NCBI GenBank assembly: GCA_003133265.1
Contig: PKWQ01000024.1
Coordinates: 1-58,688 of the forward strand
Source of the DNA: Acetobacteraceae bacterium
GTDB taxonomy: Bacteria > Pseudomonadota > Alphaproteobacteria > Acetobacterales > Acetobacteraceae
Reading direction: 5' to 3'
DNA: 58,688 nucleotides
A program made the translations under genes and the position numbers. Shown in pieces: positions 16,728 to 25,231 of this stretch. Each line of letters begins with the position of its first letter. Position 1 is the first letter of the stretch. Below the pieces are notes generated by a model, which ran no database searches, had not been told where the DNA came from, and saw nothing but the letters and a program-made list of their open reading frames with translations.

Positions 16728-16934
16728 CAGCCGGCTTTTCTTCCTCGCGCGGGCGGCGCGCACATGAACGCATAGGGGCGCGCACGGCAGCGTGAGGATA
16801 GGGTGGCTGCCGACATACCGGGTGCACCGTGGAGGTTCTCTTAACCCCATTCTTAGCTCTCTTATCCGTCCATTATCCAGCGGGGCGACTCGGCGTGTCG
16901 TGCCGCGATGATTGATCGCCCTCAATGCGCCCCG
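16728..16934. other. intergenic region between gpG and the protease operon
   Basis: About 200 bp separate the stop of the gpG-like gene (16935) from operator site 2. A 71-codon open frame on the minus strand here has no recognisable features and overlaps the operator, so it is left out. I see no convincing hairpin terminator; the region probably carries only the end of one late transcript and the promoter of the next. Confidence 0.5.
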
Positions 16935-17477
16935 TCAACTGCCGAAAGTGGCGCTGATCTCCTTGGCGATGACGTCCATGACCGCGCGCTGATCGTTCGG
17001 GCCAAACCCGAGATACGGCCGCTGCGGCACGGTGACCGACTGGACATGCACCCGCACGATCCCGGTCTTGCTCTTGCCGCCCTTCGGTCCGACCGGCCCG
17101 GCGACGCCGAGGTTAAATGCCAGGCCCTTCGGGGTCTTCGCCTTGATCGTCGCGCCGAACTGGTGAACGGCGGCATAGATCCGGTTGCTGCCGACGGTGA
17201 CCTGGTTCCCCGAGGTGGCGAAGGTGATCGAGCGTTGCAGCATGCCGCTCGCGCGCAGGATACCGGGGCCTTTCTTGATCAGCGCATAGGCCGGCAGCAG
17301 CCCCACCCATTTCTGCCCGAACGGGTCCTTGGCGGATTCGAAGCGCTGGTTCACCGTCTCCACCAGCGCCACGCCGATCGCGCGGATCGTGCCGGTGCGC
17401 AGCACGCCGCCGAGCTTCTGCACGCCGGCGTCGAACGCCTTGTCGTCGAGGGTGAAGCTGATGCGCGCGCCCGTCAT
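16935..17477 (-). CDS. virion morphogenesis protein (Mu gpG)
   Basis: The 180-residue protein starts MTGARISFTLDDKAFDAGVQKLGG at 17477 (ATG overlapping the gpF stop as ATGA). It carries SAKDPFGQKWVGLLPAYALIKKG and ILRASGMLQRSITF at residues 49-85 and the C-terminal PQRPYLGFGPNDQ motif, all typical of gpG/phage tail completion S. In Mu, gpG acts in head-tail joining and morphogenesis. It is the last gene of its late block. Confidence 0.9.
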   Translation of the reverse strand: MTGARISFTLDDKAFDAGVQKLGGVLRTGTIRAIGVALVETVNQRFESAKDPFGQKWVGLLPAYALIKKGPGILRASGMLQRSITFATSGNQVTVGSNRIYAAVHQFGATIKAKTPKGLAFNLGVAGPVGPKGGKSKTGIVRVHVQSVTVPQRPYLGFGPNDQRAVMDVIAKEISATFGS

Positions 17478-18262
17478 TCGTTGTCGGGTCCGCCGTCGCC
17501 ACCGCCGGGCAGCTCCACCTCGGGTTCCGGCCCGACCGAGCGCCAGTTCGGCGCCTTCACCGGCAGCGCCTTCGGCCCTTCCTTCCACGCCTGCCCGACA
17601 TTGTAGTCGAAGCCCGGATCGATCCCGACCGGCACCTGGTGCTCCACGCCCGAGCGGCTGCGCCACGCGCGTGTTTCGATCGGGGGCGCGGTGTCGGGGG
17701 CGCTCTTGCCCATGCGGCCGAGCCCGGCATCGCTGGTGGCGCTGACCCGGCAGCCGCAGCGCCAGCCGTTCGGCGGGTAGTGGCTCGCCCAGAATGGATC
17801 GTCCGCCTTCAGCGTCAGGCCGTTCCACGCCAGATGCTGCAAGCGCGGATGGCTGCTGCCGGAGTGGATATACGTCCAGAAGGGGAAATGCTTCAGCGTC
17901 TCCGGCTCGGTGAGCTGGGCGTAGCGGCCGGCCGAATAGGCGGCCGAGAGGTTGGTCTCGTAGATGATGCGGCTGCGCCAGCCGGGCGTGCCGTTGTAGT
18001 CCCAGCCATGCTTCTCGACGATGGAATCGAACACCTTGCGGAAGGTGGCAAGCGTGGTGCCATCCTTCAGCGCCCCGGCGATAGCGGTCTGGAAATCCTC
18101 CAGCAGCGCGTCGGTGGCGGCGCCGGCGACCATGAAGCTGTGCGCGTGCGCGGTGCGCCAGACGTCGTCCCAGTGCGCGGTCGGCACGCGGGCCTTGCCA
18201 CGGAAGAAGTCGATCGCCTCCTCGAACGGGAGGCTGATGCCTTCGAGGATCGGATCAGCCAT
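17474..18262 (-). CDS. head morphogenesis protein (Mu gpF)
   Basis: The 262-residue protein begins MADPILEGISLPFEEAIDFFRGK. It holds the Mu F core: RSRIIYETNLSAAYSAGRYAQL at residues 96-117, YIHSGSSHPRLQHLAWNGL, and WASHYPPNGWRCGCRV at about 155-170. Mu gpF is a minor head protein near the portal, needed for packaging and DNA ejection. Length is shorter than Mu gpF (about 420), so a C-terminal region may be missing or diverged. Confidence 0.88.
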   Translation of the reverse strand: MADPILEGISLPFEEAIDFFRGKARVPTAHWDDVWRTAHAHSFMVAGAATDALLEDFQTAIAGALKDGTTLATFRKVFDSIVEKHGWDYNGTPGWRSRIIYETNLSAAYSAGRYAQLTEPETLKHFPFWTYIHSGSSHPRLQHLAWNGLTLKADDPFWASHYPPNGWRCGCRVSATSDAGLGRMGKSAPDTAPPIETRAWRSRSGVEHQVPVGIDPGFDYNVGQAWKEGPKALPVKAPNWRSVGPEPEVELPGGGDGGPDNE

Positions 18263-18265
18263 CGG

Positions 18266-18892
18266 TCAGGCGGCGAGCGGCAGGCGCTCGGCCTGGCGTT
18301 GCGGTGGGCGCAGGAAGCCGACGCGGGCTTCGCCGGCGTGGGCATGGTCCCAGATGAACCAGGCGTAGGCCTTGGAGGTGCCCTTGTCCCAGGCTTCAAT
18401 CGGCGCATCGAAGTCGGGCGCAAGTTCGCCGGACGGACAGTTCACCCGCCAACTGAACACCAGCACGCGGGACAACGGCGTCGTCGGGAACCAGGCCCCG
18501 CGCTTGATGCCTTCCAGGAACGTCAGCGGCGCGAAGATCGCGACCTTCCTGGTGGTGAGCTTCAACGCGCGATCGATCCAGGCGTTGATGATCTTGTAGG
18601 GCGGGTTGCAGATGATGTTGTCCATCAACGGTGGACTGTGGCGCATGAAGTCGATACCGCCGCCGCCGAACCCGCGATCGACCAGGTCAGTGCCGAAGCC
18701 GTCGATCCCGCGTTCCTCGATCACACGCGGGATGGTGCCTCGGCCGCAGGCCGGGTCCCACACGCGGCCCTCGATCGGCTCGGCGTCCAGCAGCGCGCGC
18801 ACGGCGTGCGGCGGCTCGACGTACCAGTCGTGGGCATTGCGGGCATAGCCGCTGCCCCGCGCGTTGCCGCGCGGCTTGCCCTTTGTGGTCAC
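18266..18892 (-). CDS. phage N6-adenine DNA methyltransferase (orphan)
   Basis: The 208-residue protein starts with GTG at 18892, overlapping the stop of the gp49-like gene as GTGA. It has the SAM-binding motif DPACGRG (residues 46-52) and the catalytic NPPY (96-99), so it is a class I amino-methyltransferase, most likely adenine N6. There is no nuclease partner and no obvious target recognition domain beyond the C-terminal half. It may mask phage DNA from host restriction, as Mom does in Mu by other chemistry. Confidence 0.8.
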   Translation of the reverse strand: MTTKGKPRGNARGSGYARNAHDWYVEPPHAVRALLDAEPIEGRVWDPACGRGTIPRVIEERGIDGFGTDLVDRGFGGGGIDFMRHSPPLMDNIICNPPYKIINAWIDRALKLTTRKVAIFAPLTFLEGIKRGAWFPTTPLSRVLVFSWRVNCPSGELAPDFDAPIEAWDKGTSKAYAWFIWDHAHAGEARVGFLRPPQRQAERLPLAA

Positions 18893-19449
18893 CGGGTGAC
18901 CAGGGCGCGGCAGTGGCGATCCTCGGCCAGCAGGAAGCCGAACAGCGGCCAGAGCTTGTTGAGCGCGTTGCCGTAGGCCAGCCCCTCGCCGATCTCCCGG
19001 TCGTAGTTCGCGGGGTCCACGCACGCCGACTCGCCGCGCACCGAATAGCCGTTGTCCAGCGTGATGCTGCACAAGGTCACCGTCTCGTTCAGCCGCAGAT
19101 AGGTGACGTCGCGGATCCGGCTCTCGATCGCTGCCTTTGTCACCTTCTCGCCCGGCTTGGCGGCGATCGCCGCGTCCAGGTCGCTCGGCAGGGCCCCCGG
19201 GGTCAAATTCTCCCGCTCCGGCCAGCGCCAGCCCGCGCAGACGTTCCGGACGCCTTTACCCAGGATGGCCCAGCCTAGAACCGAGGTCCGGACGCCGGGT
19301 CCTTCCCCATCAAAGAAGACAACAAGGTTGACGCAATCGTCAGTCCAGACGCGCGTGATGATCGCGGGATGGAACCGCGAGCCGTTCACCGCTCCCGCGA
19401 CATCTGTGACATATACGACGATCCGCCCGATCGCCGGCTCCGTGCTCAT
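18889..19449 (-). CDS. N4 gp49 / Sf6 gp66-like phage protein
   Basis: The 186-residue protein begins MSTEPAIGRIVVYVTDVAG. Its second half (from residue about 115) matches the family: VTYLRLNETVTLCSITLDNG, then GESACVDPANYDREIGEGLAYGNAL and NKLWPLFGFLLAE. Function of this family is unknown. The N-terminal 90 residues form a separate beta-rich part. It sits with the methylase in a two-gene insert between portal/muramidase and the head genes. Confidence 0.75.
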   Translation of the reverse strand: MSTEPAIGRIVVYVTDVAGAVNGSRFHPAIITRVWTDDCVNLVVFFDGEGPGVRTSVLGWAILGKGVRNVCAGWRWPERENLTPGALPSDLDAAIAAKPGEKVTKAAIESRIRDVTYLRLNETVTLCSITLDNGYSVRGESACVDPANYDREIGEGLAYGNALNKLWPLFGFLLAEDRHCRALVTR

Positions 19450-19934
19450 GTCGGCACCTTCGTCGCTTGCGCGATCCCCAGCGCGAGCTGAATGCCCGCC
19501 AGCTTCTCCGCCGCCGGCCACTGGATGCGCGCGCTGCCCTCGGCCAGCGCGATCGCGCCGACCATTGCCAGCATCGTCGGCGGCGAGTGCGGATTGACCG
19601 GGCCATTCGGCTGCACGCCGATCTGTCCGCACACCAGGGCGACGTAGCCCGGCGTGTTGTTGTTGTCCCCCGGCGGCGCATAGCGGTCGATGATGCGCTC
19701 GACCGTGTAGCATCCGTCCTTCTCGAAATATGTCAGCAGGCAGACGGCCAGCGCGCGCCAGCCCATCGTGCGGCTGTCGAAGATCGCGAAAGGGCCACCA
19801 GGTGCGTTATCGATGCCGGTCTGGCCGTTCCATTTCTGGCCGGCGGCCAGACAGCGCAGGTCGCCAGGGTTGTTGTTCCGCCACGGGCGCTCGAGCGTCC
19901 ATGCGGGCGGCGGTGCAGCGGCAGGCGTGTTCAT
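19446..19934 (-). CDS. virion-associated muralytic enzyme candidate (P5-like)
   Basis: The 162-residue protein has WRNNNPGDLRC at about 18-28, GPFAIFDSRTMGWRALAVCLLTYF at 47-70 and PPGDNNNTPGYVALVCGQIGV at 87-107. Proteins with the NNNPGN-R motif are annotated in phages as structural protein P5 or as lytic transglycosylase-like. There is no other endolysin-like gene in the window, so this may degrade the cell wall during entry or lysis. Catalysis is inferred. Confidence 0.6.
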   Translation of the reverse strand: MNTPAAAPPPAWTLERPWRNNNPGDLRCLAAGQKWNGQTGIDNAPGGPFAIFDSRTMGWRALAVCLLTYFEKDGCYTVERIIDRYAPPGDNNNTPGYVALVCGQIGVQPNGPVNPHSPPTMLAMVGAIALAEGSARIQWPAAEKLAGIQLALGIAQATKVPT

Positions 19935-21544
19935 TTCTGTCCCCTCAGTTCTTCAACCAGGCTGGCCTGTCCGACCATCTCGGCCAGGGCCATGCCGCGC
20001 GCCATCGCCTCGGTGAATTCGGCGCGCGGCAGTTTCAGATCGTGCAACCGGCTCGCCAGGTCGCGCATGTCGGTGGCGGCGTGGAGCGCGACGCGCACAT
20101 GTTCGGTCAGCCCGTGCATCGCGCCGGCCGCATCGTCCGCAAGGCGCGTGGTCAGCGCGTCCAGCACGTCGTCCGGTGCCTCGCTGTGCCGGCTGATCAG
20201 GGCGCCGAGCCATGCCGGACGCTGGCTGAAGCCATCCATCGGGAGTGCCTTCGCGGGCGTCGGGATCACCGGCTTCTCCACTGGAGCCGCCGCGCCGCCG
20301 ACCACTTCGTCGCCGTCTTCCGGTTTGCTCAATCCCAACCGCTCGCGGATCTCCGACGCCTTCACCTTCAGGCCCATGCTGCCCAGGTCGGCGACGGCCT
20401 CGACCACATCCTTGATCGGGATCTCGTTCGGACGCCCGATCGTGATCGTCGGGTATTCTTTCTGCGGCCCGAACGTGAACGCGATCATCGGCGCGACGAG
20501 CTGCCGGTTGATCGTGACGTTCAGCAGGAAGGCGTCGAACTTCTCGACGTCGTCTTCGCCGGCCCGGTGTTCGCGGCCGACCGCGTGGCCGCCGGCGATC
20601 GCTTCGGTGCCGGCCGTGCCGCCCAGGACGAGCTTCGAGACCTCGCGGTTCAGCCAGTCCATGCGCTTTTCGTACAGCACGGCGCCGGCGGCCTTGTCCG
20701 AGTGCGTGACGAATTCCATCGTCATGCTTTCGGGGATGATCGCCGCCACGTCGCCGGCGATCGACGACACCGCGCGCCACAGCACCCGCTTGTCGTCGTC
20801 GGACGCGCCCGGCCCGTACTTGCCCACGCGGATCGGCAGCCCATACGCCTGCACGAACAGCGCCCAATCCTTCAGCGTGAAGCTGGCGTAGCACCACAGG
20901 AACGCCACCGGCATCGTCAGGCCGGCGCGGACGGTGTTGCCGCTCTTGTAGGGATGCCGGTGCACCAGGAACTTGTGATCTTGTAGCGGCTCCAATCCCT
21001 TCTCGCTGCGCAGCCAGAGCGTGTTTCCGTCCTCGTAGGAGAACTCGAAGAACCGCTGCGGACGATATGCCAGCCGCGCCGGCCGGCTGATCCCGGGTTC
21101 CTGCTCCCAGATGATTTCCTGGACGGAGAAGCCTTTGCCGATCGCGTCGACCATGTCGAACAGAGCCAGCTGCAGCACGCCGGTCTTGATCCAGTCCCGC
21201 ACGAATTCGGCGTGCTTGCGATATTCCGGGTTCTTCTCGTCGGCCGCCGCGACGGTGATCGGCATCTGCACCACCTGGCGCTTCCGCTTGCCCAGCACGG
21301 TGGCGTAATGGGGGAAGTGCTCCTCGATCTCCTCGGCCAGGACGAACCACTCGTAGCTGCTGCCGTTCTTCGCCGCCTTGACGATGGCGCCCAGGCGCTG
21401 CGGGTTGATGCCCCAGGCGATGTCGCCGGTGTATGGCGGCCGGGCGTATTGACCGCCGACGGGACTGATTTCCTGTTTCAGCGCGGCGATCTGCTCGCGC
21501 GGGATCGGTTTCCCGAACTGGTCTAAGAGGCCGCTAATCGCCAT
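19931..21544 (-). CDS. portal protein (Mu gp29, DUF935)
   Basis: The 537-residue protein starts MAISGLLDQFGKPI at 21544; an in-frame ATG six codons earlier is possible but overlaps the upstream gene more. It keeps the DUF935 pattern: PPYTGDIAWGINPQRLGAIVK (residues 37-57), FPHYATVLGKRKRQV, KGFSVQEIIWE and GTAGTEAIAGGHAVGREHR. The portal is the 12-fold ring through which DNA is packed. It follows the terminase gene as in Mu. Confidence 0.93.
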   Translation of the reverse strand: MAISGLLDQFGKPIPREQIAALKQEISPVGGQYARPPYTGDIAWGINPQRLGAIVKAAKNGSSYEWFVLAEEIEEHFPHYATVLGKRKRQVVQMPITVAAADEKNPEYRKHAEFVRDWIKTGVLQLALFDMVDAIGKGFSVQEIIWEQEPGISRPARLAYRPQRFFEFSYEDGNTLWLRSEKGLEPLQDHKFLVHRHPYKSGNTVRAGLTMPVAFLWCYASFTLKDWALFVQAYGLPIRVGKYGPGASDDDKRVLWRAVSSIAGDVAAIIPESMTMEFVTHSDKAAGAVLYEKRMDWLNREVSKLVLGGTAGTEAIAGGHAVGREHRAGEDDVEKFDAFLLNVTINRQLVAPMIAFTFGPQKEYPTITIGRPNEIPIKDVVEAVADLGSMGLKVKASEIRERLGLSKPEDGDEVVGGAAAPVEKPVIPTPAKALPMDGFSQRPAWLGALISRHSEAPDDVLDALTTRLADDAAGAMHGLTEHVRVALHAATDMRDLASRLHDLKLPRAEFTEAMARGMALAEMVGQASLVEELRGQK

Positions 21545-21821
21545 CTTGAAACTCGCTTTCACGCACGATCGGATCGTCGGGGTTTGTCGTCGGCCGCAGA
21601 TGCGACGGCAGGCGGCGGCGGTAGTGCCAGGCCATGCGCGTCAGCATCAGCCGATCGGCGGTATCGAAGGTCGCGGGATCGCGGCGCAGGAAGACGAACT
21701 CATAGGAGCGTGGCGCGGCGGCCGAGCGAAGCCGCTCGCAGGTCACGCGGTCGCCGGCGACCAGCGCGGCGTGGACGCGCATGCCTTCCTCGGGGTCGGG
21801 TTCCGGTGCGGCGAAGGTCAT
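21534..21821 (-). CDS. small phage protein between terminase and portal
   Basis: The 95-residue product starts MTFAAPEPDPEEGMRVHAALVAG at 21821, where ATG overlaps the terminase stop as ATGA. It contains RSYEFVFLRRDPATFDTADRLML and an Arg-rich AWHYRRRLPSHLRP. I do not recognise the family. It has no membrane segment or cysteine motif. Coupling to terminase on one side and portal on the other suggests a packaging accessory role. Confidence 0.65.
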   Translation of the reverse strand: MTFAAPEPDPEEGMRVHAALVAGDRVTCERLRSAAAPRSYEFVFLRRDPATFDTADRLMLTRMAWHYRRRLPSHLRPTTNPDDPIVRESEFQDGD

Positions 21822-23374
21822 CGCGCCCAGTTCCCCCGAAGATCGGGCATCATGCCCGAGGTTGTTCCGCGTTCGTCTTCCCACTCGTCGGGCCGGTCGC
21901 GCCACGCGTGTTCGGCTTCCACCTGGCGCGGGCCGGCGGCCTGATAGCCGTATTCCTCCGGGTCGGCACAGCTCGCGCAATAGGCCAGCGCCAGCGCGAT
22001 CGCGGCGTCTCCGTGGCGGCTCGCCTTCTCGTCCACGCGGGTGCGATCGGCGACCCGCGCCACGCCACGGATCAGCTTCAGGCTGCGCAGATCGGTGTGG
22101 ATGTCGCGGTCCATCGGCAGCGTGGCCATCGCGTCTTCCAGCGCGGCCTTCATCGGCGGCATGTTCTGGCGATACCAGTCCTCGGTGAACCGCACCTCTT
22201 CGACGCGGGCGCCGTAGCGCTGCATCGTCACCTCGGCGAGGTAGGCGCCGTTGCCGCCCGCATCCAGCTTCACCGCGCGGAACCGGACGCGGTCCAGCAG
22301 GTAGTGCAGGATCTGTTTCTGCTGCTCGAACGGGACATTCCGCAGCTCGATCACCAGGCGCGTGTCGCGCACCATGCTGGTGGTGATCGCCAGCAGCCAG
22401 AACACCGTCAGGTCGCGGATGCGGCCGAAGTCGCCGCCCAGTGCGTGCAGCGCCTTCGGGTCGATCCGATCAGCGACGGGACGGAGGTTTTCCTCGATCC
22501 AGTCCTGCACCGTGGCGCGGCGCAGATGCTCCGGCCAGGTGCCCATGCCATCCGGCGCCGTGTAGCGCAGCACCGGGATGCCCTGGACGCTGCGCGCCTC
22601 GATCAGCACGCCGGTCAGATAGGCGCCGGTGGAAGGGTTGGGGATGACGTCCAGTTCCTCGGCGGCGCTGTCGCCGTATTTCGAGTAGATGTCGGCCATC
22701 CAGGCGGCTTCGCCTTCCTGGGTCCACTCGATCCCCATCTTCAGGCAGATGCGGCGATACAGTCCCTCGGCTACCGCTTCCTTGAACGTCAGCCGCTGCA
22801 CGACGCCCGAACGCCGGCCGGCGCGGATCTCGTTGATCAGTTGGTTGAACGGGTTGGTTTCGCCATTGTGGGTGGAGACGACAACGACGCGCCCGCCCCA
22901 CATCAGCAGCGCCATCGCCGCCTTCAGCACTTCCTCCAGATCGTCCATGAATGCGGCCTCGTCCAGGATGACCAGCCCCTGCTTGCCGCGCAGCGCGCGG
23001 GCGACGGACGGCAGGGCGATCACCTCGAAGCCGGACGCGAACTTGATCCGGAAGGCGTTGATGTCTTTCTCGGGCCGTTCCGGATCGGTGAAGATGAACT
23101 CCTGCACCTCCGACGCCGCGACCTGCAGCGACTTGGCCCACTCCGCGACGTAGTCGATGAACTCGCGGGTCATCTCCTTGTCGTAGCCCATATACAGGAC
23201 ATCCTGGCCGTGATCGGCGCGGCTCTTGGATGCCTCGGTCGCGGAAATCCCAGCCAGCGCCCAGGAGAACCCGGTGCGGCGGCTTTTCTCATCGACCACC
23301 AGGCGATTGGCCTCGATCGCGTGCCACAGGCGCTGCTGATAGGGCAGGAAGACCGGAGGCAGAGCGGCTGTCAT
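21818..23374 (-). CDS. terminase large subunit (Mu gp28)
   Basis: The 518-residue protein starts MTAALPPVFLPYQQRLWHAIEA at 23374, coupled to the lipase stop (23371). The ATPase has a degenerate Walker A KSRRTGFS (30-37), Walker B LVILDEAAF (about 145) and the coupling motif VVVVSTHNGETNPF. The nuclease domain shows GGDFGRIRDLTVFW and KLDAGGNGAYLAE with conserved acids. It pumps DNA into heads and cuts it. Headful packaging from an inserted copy is the Mu mechanism. Confidence 0.93.
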   Translation of the reverse strand: MTAALPPVFLPYQQRLWHAIEANRLVVDEKSRRTGFSWALAGISATEASKSRADHGQDVLYMGYDKEMTREFIDYVAEWAKSLQVAASEVQEFIFTDPERPEKDINAFRIKFASGFEVIALPSVARALRGKQGLVILDEAAFMDDLEEVLKAAMALLMWGGRVVVVSTHNGETNPFNQLINEIRAGRRSGVVQRLTFKEAVAEGLYRRICLKMGIEWTQEGEAAWMADIYSKYGDSAAEELDVIPNPSTGAYLTGVLIEARSVQGIPVLRYTAPDGMGTWPEHLRRATVQDWIEENLRPVADRIDPKALHALGGDFGRIRDLTVFWLLAITTSMVRDTRLVIELRNVPFEQQKQILHYLLDRVRFRAVKLDAGGNGAYLAEVTMQRYGARVEEVRFTEDWYRQNMPPMKAALEDAMATLPMDRDIHTDLRSLKLIRGVARVADRTRVDEKASRHGDAAIALALAYCASCADPEEYGYQAAGPRQVEAEHAWRDRPDEWEDERGTTSGMMPDLRGNWAR

Positions 23375-23994
23375 GCCGGCACCAGGGCGGCCGACAGCGC
23401 GGCCTGGTAGCCGGCGATGGCGTGATCGTCGATCGGGTTCCATGCCGGCTTGCCGATCCGCGTCCAGGCGCGGTCGTTCAGGAACGGCCAGCATGGCGCC
23501 TCCGGCACCGGATCGTCGCCGTTGCGGTAGCGGCGCCCCTCGATCGGCGCCAGCAGCGCGGCGAACGGCGCCATCCCCACGCGCAGCGCGCCGAAGGTGG
23601 TCAGCCGCGCCGGCACGATTCCGCGCGACTTCCCCAGCGCGCCGACGCCGAGCGCGAAGCCGCCGCCCAGGCTATGACCGCCCATCATGAAGCGGGGTGC
23701 ACGGACCATGGCGTCGAAGAACTGCTGGAAGATCGCCTCAGCGCCGGTGATGACGCCGTCGTGGCAGCGTCCGACCTCGGGATGGTCCACCAGGTGCGAC
23801 GGCCACGCGGAGAAATCCGTGAACCAGTCTTCCCAATGATCGGGTCGCGTGCCGGGGAAAGCGGCGAATGTGATGCCGTTCTTCTCGGTCAGCACCACGC
23901 GCACGTCGCCGGCGACCAGGGTCGGCGTCAGGTCATAGCTGGCGGTCACGAACGAGCACAGGTCGGCGTCGAAGGCGAGGGATTGGTCAGGCAT
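23371..23994 (-). CDS. class 3 lipase-like alpha/beta hydrolase
   Basis: The 207-residue protein has a nucleophile elbow GGHSLGGG (Ser-108), a GDDPVP motif (Asp-161) and a late DDHAIAGY (His-191), the spacing and context of class 3 lipases. FAAFPGTRPDHWEDWFTDF at 44-61 matches the strand and oxyanion loop of that family. No signal peptide is seen. It sits between terminase small and large subunits and overlaps both, so it is part of the late operon. It may attack host membranes in lysis or be a virion enzyme; the target is unknown. Confidence 0.75.
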   Translation of the reverse strand: MPDQSLAFDADLCSFVTASYDLTPTLVAGDVRVVLTEKNGITFAAFPGTRPDHWEDWFTDFSAWPSHLVDHPEVGRCHDGVITGAEAIFQQFFDAMVRAPRFMMGGHSLGGGFALGVGALGKSRGIVPARLTTFGALRVGMAPFAALLAPIEGRRYRNGDDPVPEAPCWPFLNDRAWTRIGKPAWNPIDDHAIAGYQAALSAALVPA

Positions 23995-24580
23995 GGGCCG
24001 GCGCCTCCGCCTTCACGCCGAAGATCGCGGCCTTGATTGCGTCGGCCGTCTCGGCGCTGATCCCGCGTGCCTTCGTCACCGTCTCGACGGCGGCGACCGC
24101 GGCCTTCTTGGTCCGGTCCTCCGCCCGCTTTTCCACCTGCGCGGCGAAATCCGCGTTCGCCTTCTGCGCCTTCGACAGATGGTCGATCGCCTTCGACAGC
24201 AGCATGATCCCCTCGGGGTTCCCCGCCAGCGCCGCCGCGCCGTCCTTGTCCACGTCCTCGCCGTCGGCCGAGCGCATCTTCAGGTCCAGGATGGCGCTGT
24301 GCATGATCTCGATGTTCAGCCGCGCCGTTTCGGACTCGGGCGCATCGCCGAGCTGCTGCACCAGCGCCGTGGCGACCTCCCGCGAGCGGCGGATTTGCTC
24401 GGCCACGCGCTCCAGCCCCTTCACGTGCCGGCCCATGGCGGAGCGGCTGACCGTCGTCACCCCGTGCATCGTGGCAAGGTGCGCGACGATCTGGTCGATG
24501 GTGCAGCCCTGCATGCGCAGCCGGCCGATCTCGGACTGTATCCGGGGCTCGAGCGTGTCGATCGACGACGGGCGGGTCAT
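23987..24580 (-). CDS. terminase small subunit candidate (Mu gp27, DUF3486)
   Basis: The 197-residue protein begins MTRPSSIDTLEPRIQSEIGRLRM and has the DUF3486 pattern GCTIDQIVAHLATMHGVTTVSRSAMGRHVKG at 25-55, a helix-turn-helix. The rest is helical (ILDLKMRS, AIDHLSKAQKANADFAAQVEKR). Mu gp27 lies just before gp28 and is thought to recognise pac. Start is the ATG at 24580, four bases after the upstream stop. Confidence 0.85.
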   Translation of the reverse strand: MTRPSSIDTLEPRIQSEIGRLRMQGCTIDQIVAHLATMHGVTTVSRSAMGRHVKGLERVAEQIRRSREVATALVQQLGDAPESETARLNIEIMHSAILDLKMRSADGEDVDKDGAAALAGNPEGIMLLSKAIDHLSKAQKANADFAAQVEKRAEDRTKKAAVAAVETVTKARGISAETADAIKAAIFGVKAEAPAHA

Positions 24581-24584
24581 CGGA

Positions 24585-24896
24585 TCAGTCGTCGGGCTGA
24601 AGCTGCGCGATGCCGGCGTGCGGACGTCCGTTCGCGACATCCTGCCCGGCGAGGAGCAGATGCGCGATCCACAGATCGCCCGTGGCCTTCGGCATCTTTT
24701 CGACGCGGATCAGGCCGTGCTGCTCCAGGAATTGCAGGTCGGCGCGGATCAGGTCCTTCGTGGCGCCGGGACTGCCGAGCCGCTCCAGCACCTGACGGAC
24801 GATGTCCTCGTTCAGGTTGTAGCCCGGGACCTCCGCCAGCGTGCGCAGCATCGCCAGGCGCCGGTCCTCGGCGAGGACTTTCGTCAGGTTCATCAT
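24585..24896 (-). CDS. VpaChn25_0724-type phage protein (Mu gp26-like)
   Basis: The 103-residue protein has LAEDRRLAMLRTLAEVPGYNLNEDIVRQVLE and a winged-helix-like TKDLIRADLQFLEQHGLI, typical of the small phage family annotated VpaChn25_0724. It is found beside DUF2730 and DUF3486 genes in Mu-like phages. DNA binding is suggested by the fold only; function is unknown. Confidence 0.75.
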   Translation of the reverse strand: MMNLTKVLAEDRRLAMLRTLAEVPGYNLNEDIVRQVLERLGSPGATKDLIRADLQFLEQHGLIRVEKMPKATGDLWIAHLLLAGQDVANGRPHAGIAQLQPDD

Positions 24897-25231
24897 TGTT
24901 GTTTTTCCCAGTCGAGCCGTGCGTTGACGAACAGGGTCAACTGCCTTTCGATGCGGATCAGGCTTTCTTTTAGCCCCTGCGTGTGGGCGTTCCCCACCGC
25001 GACATCGCGCGCGACATTGGCGACCTTGTCGCTGAGCCCGTTGAAATCGTCGTGGCTGGGAATAAGCTGCAAGCGGGTCTCGACAACGCCCAGGCGCTCC
25101 ACCGCGTCGTCATGCGCCGCCTTGGTGACGAAATCGTTCGCCAGCCTGCCGCGCAGCGTCCAGAACAGGATGCCCATAACGAAACCGCCGACCACCGTCA
25201 TCGCGGCGAAATCCGACCACGTCATGTTCAT
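24893..25231 (-). CDS. DUF2730-like membrane protein
   Basis: The 112-residue protein starts MNMTWSDFAAMTVVGGFVMGILFW, a single N-terminal membrane segment, followed by a long coiled coil (AAHDDAVERLGVVETRLQLIPS, then KESLIRIERQLTLF). This is the layout of DUF2730 proteins in Mu-like phages. Position and topology resemble an Rz-type spanin or holin partner; this is inference. It is coupled to both neighbours by 4-bp overlaps. Confidence 0.7.
   Translation of the reverse strand: MNMTWSDFAAMTVVGGFVMGILFWTLRGRLANDFVTKAAHDDAVERLGVVETRLQLIPSHDDFNGLSDKVANVARDVAVGNAHTQGLKESLIRIERQLTLFVNARLDWEKQQ

Noticed and set aside
14277..16775. An 832-codon plus-strand open frame across the head genes
   Set aside because: It is antisense to gpT, the cement protein and the protease, all with clear family motifs.
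16710..16925. A 71-codon minus-strand open frame between gpG and the protease
   Set aside because: It overlaps the late operator and promoter, has no family features and no good ribosome site.
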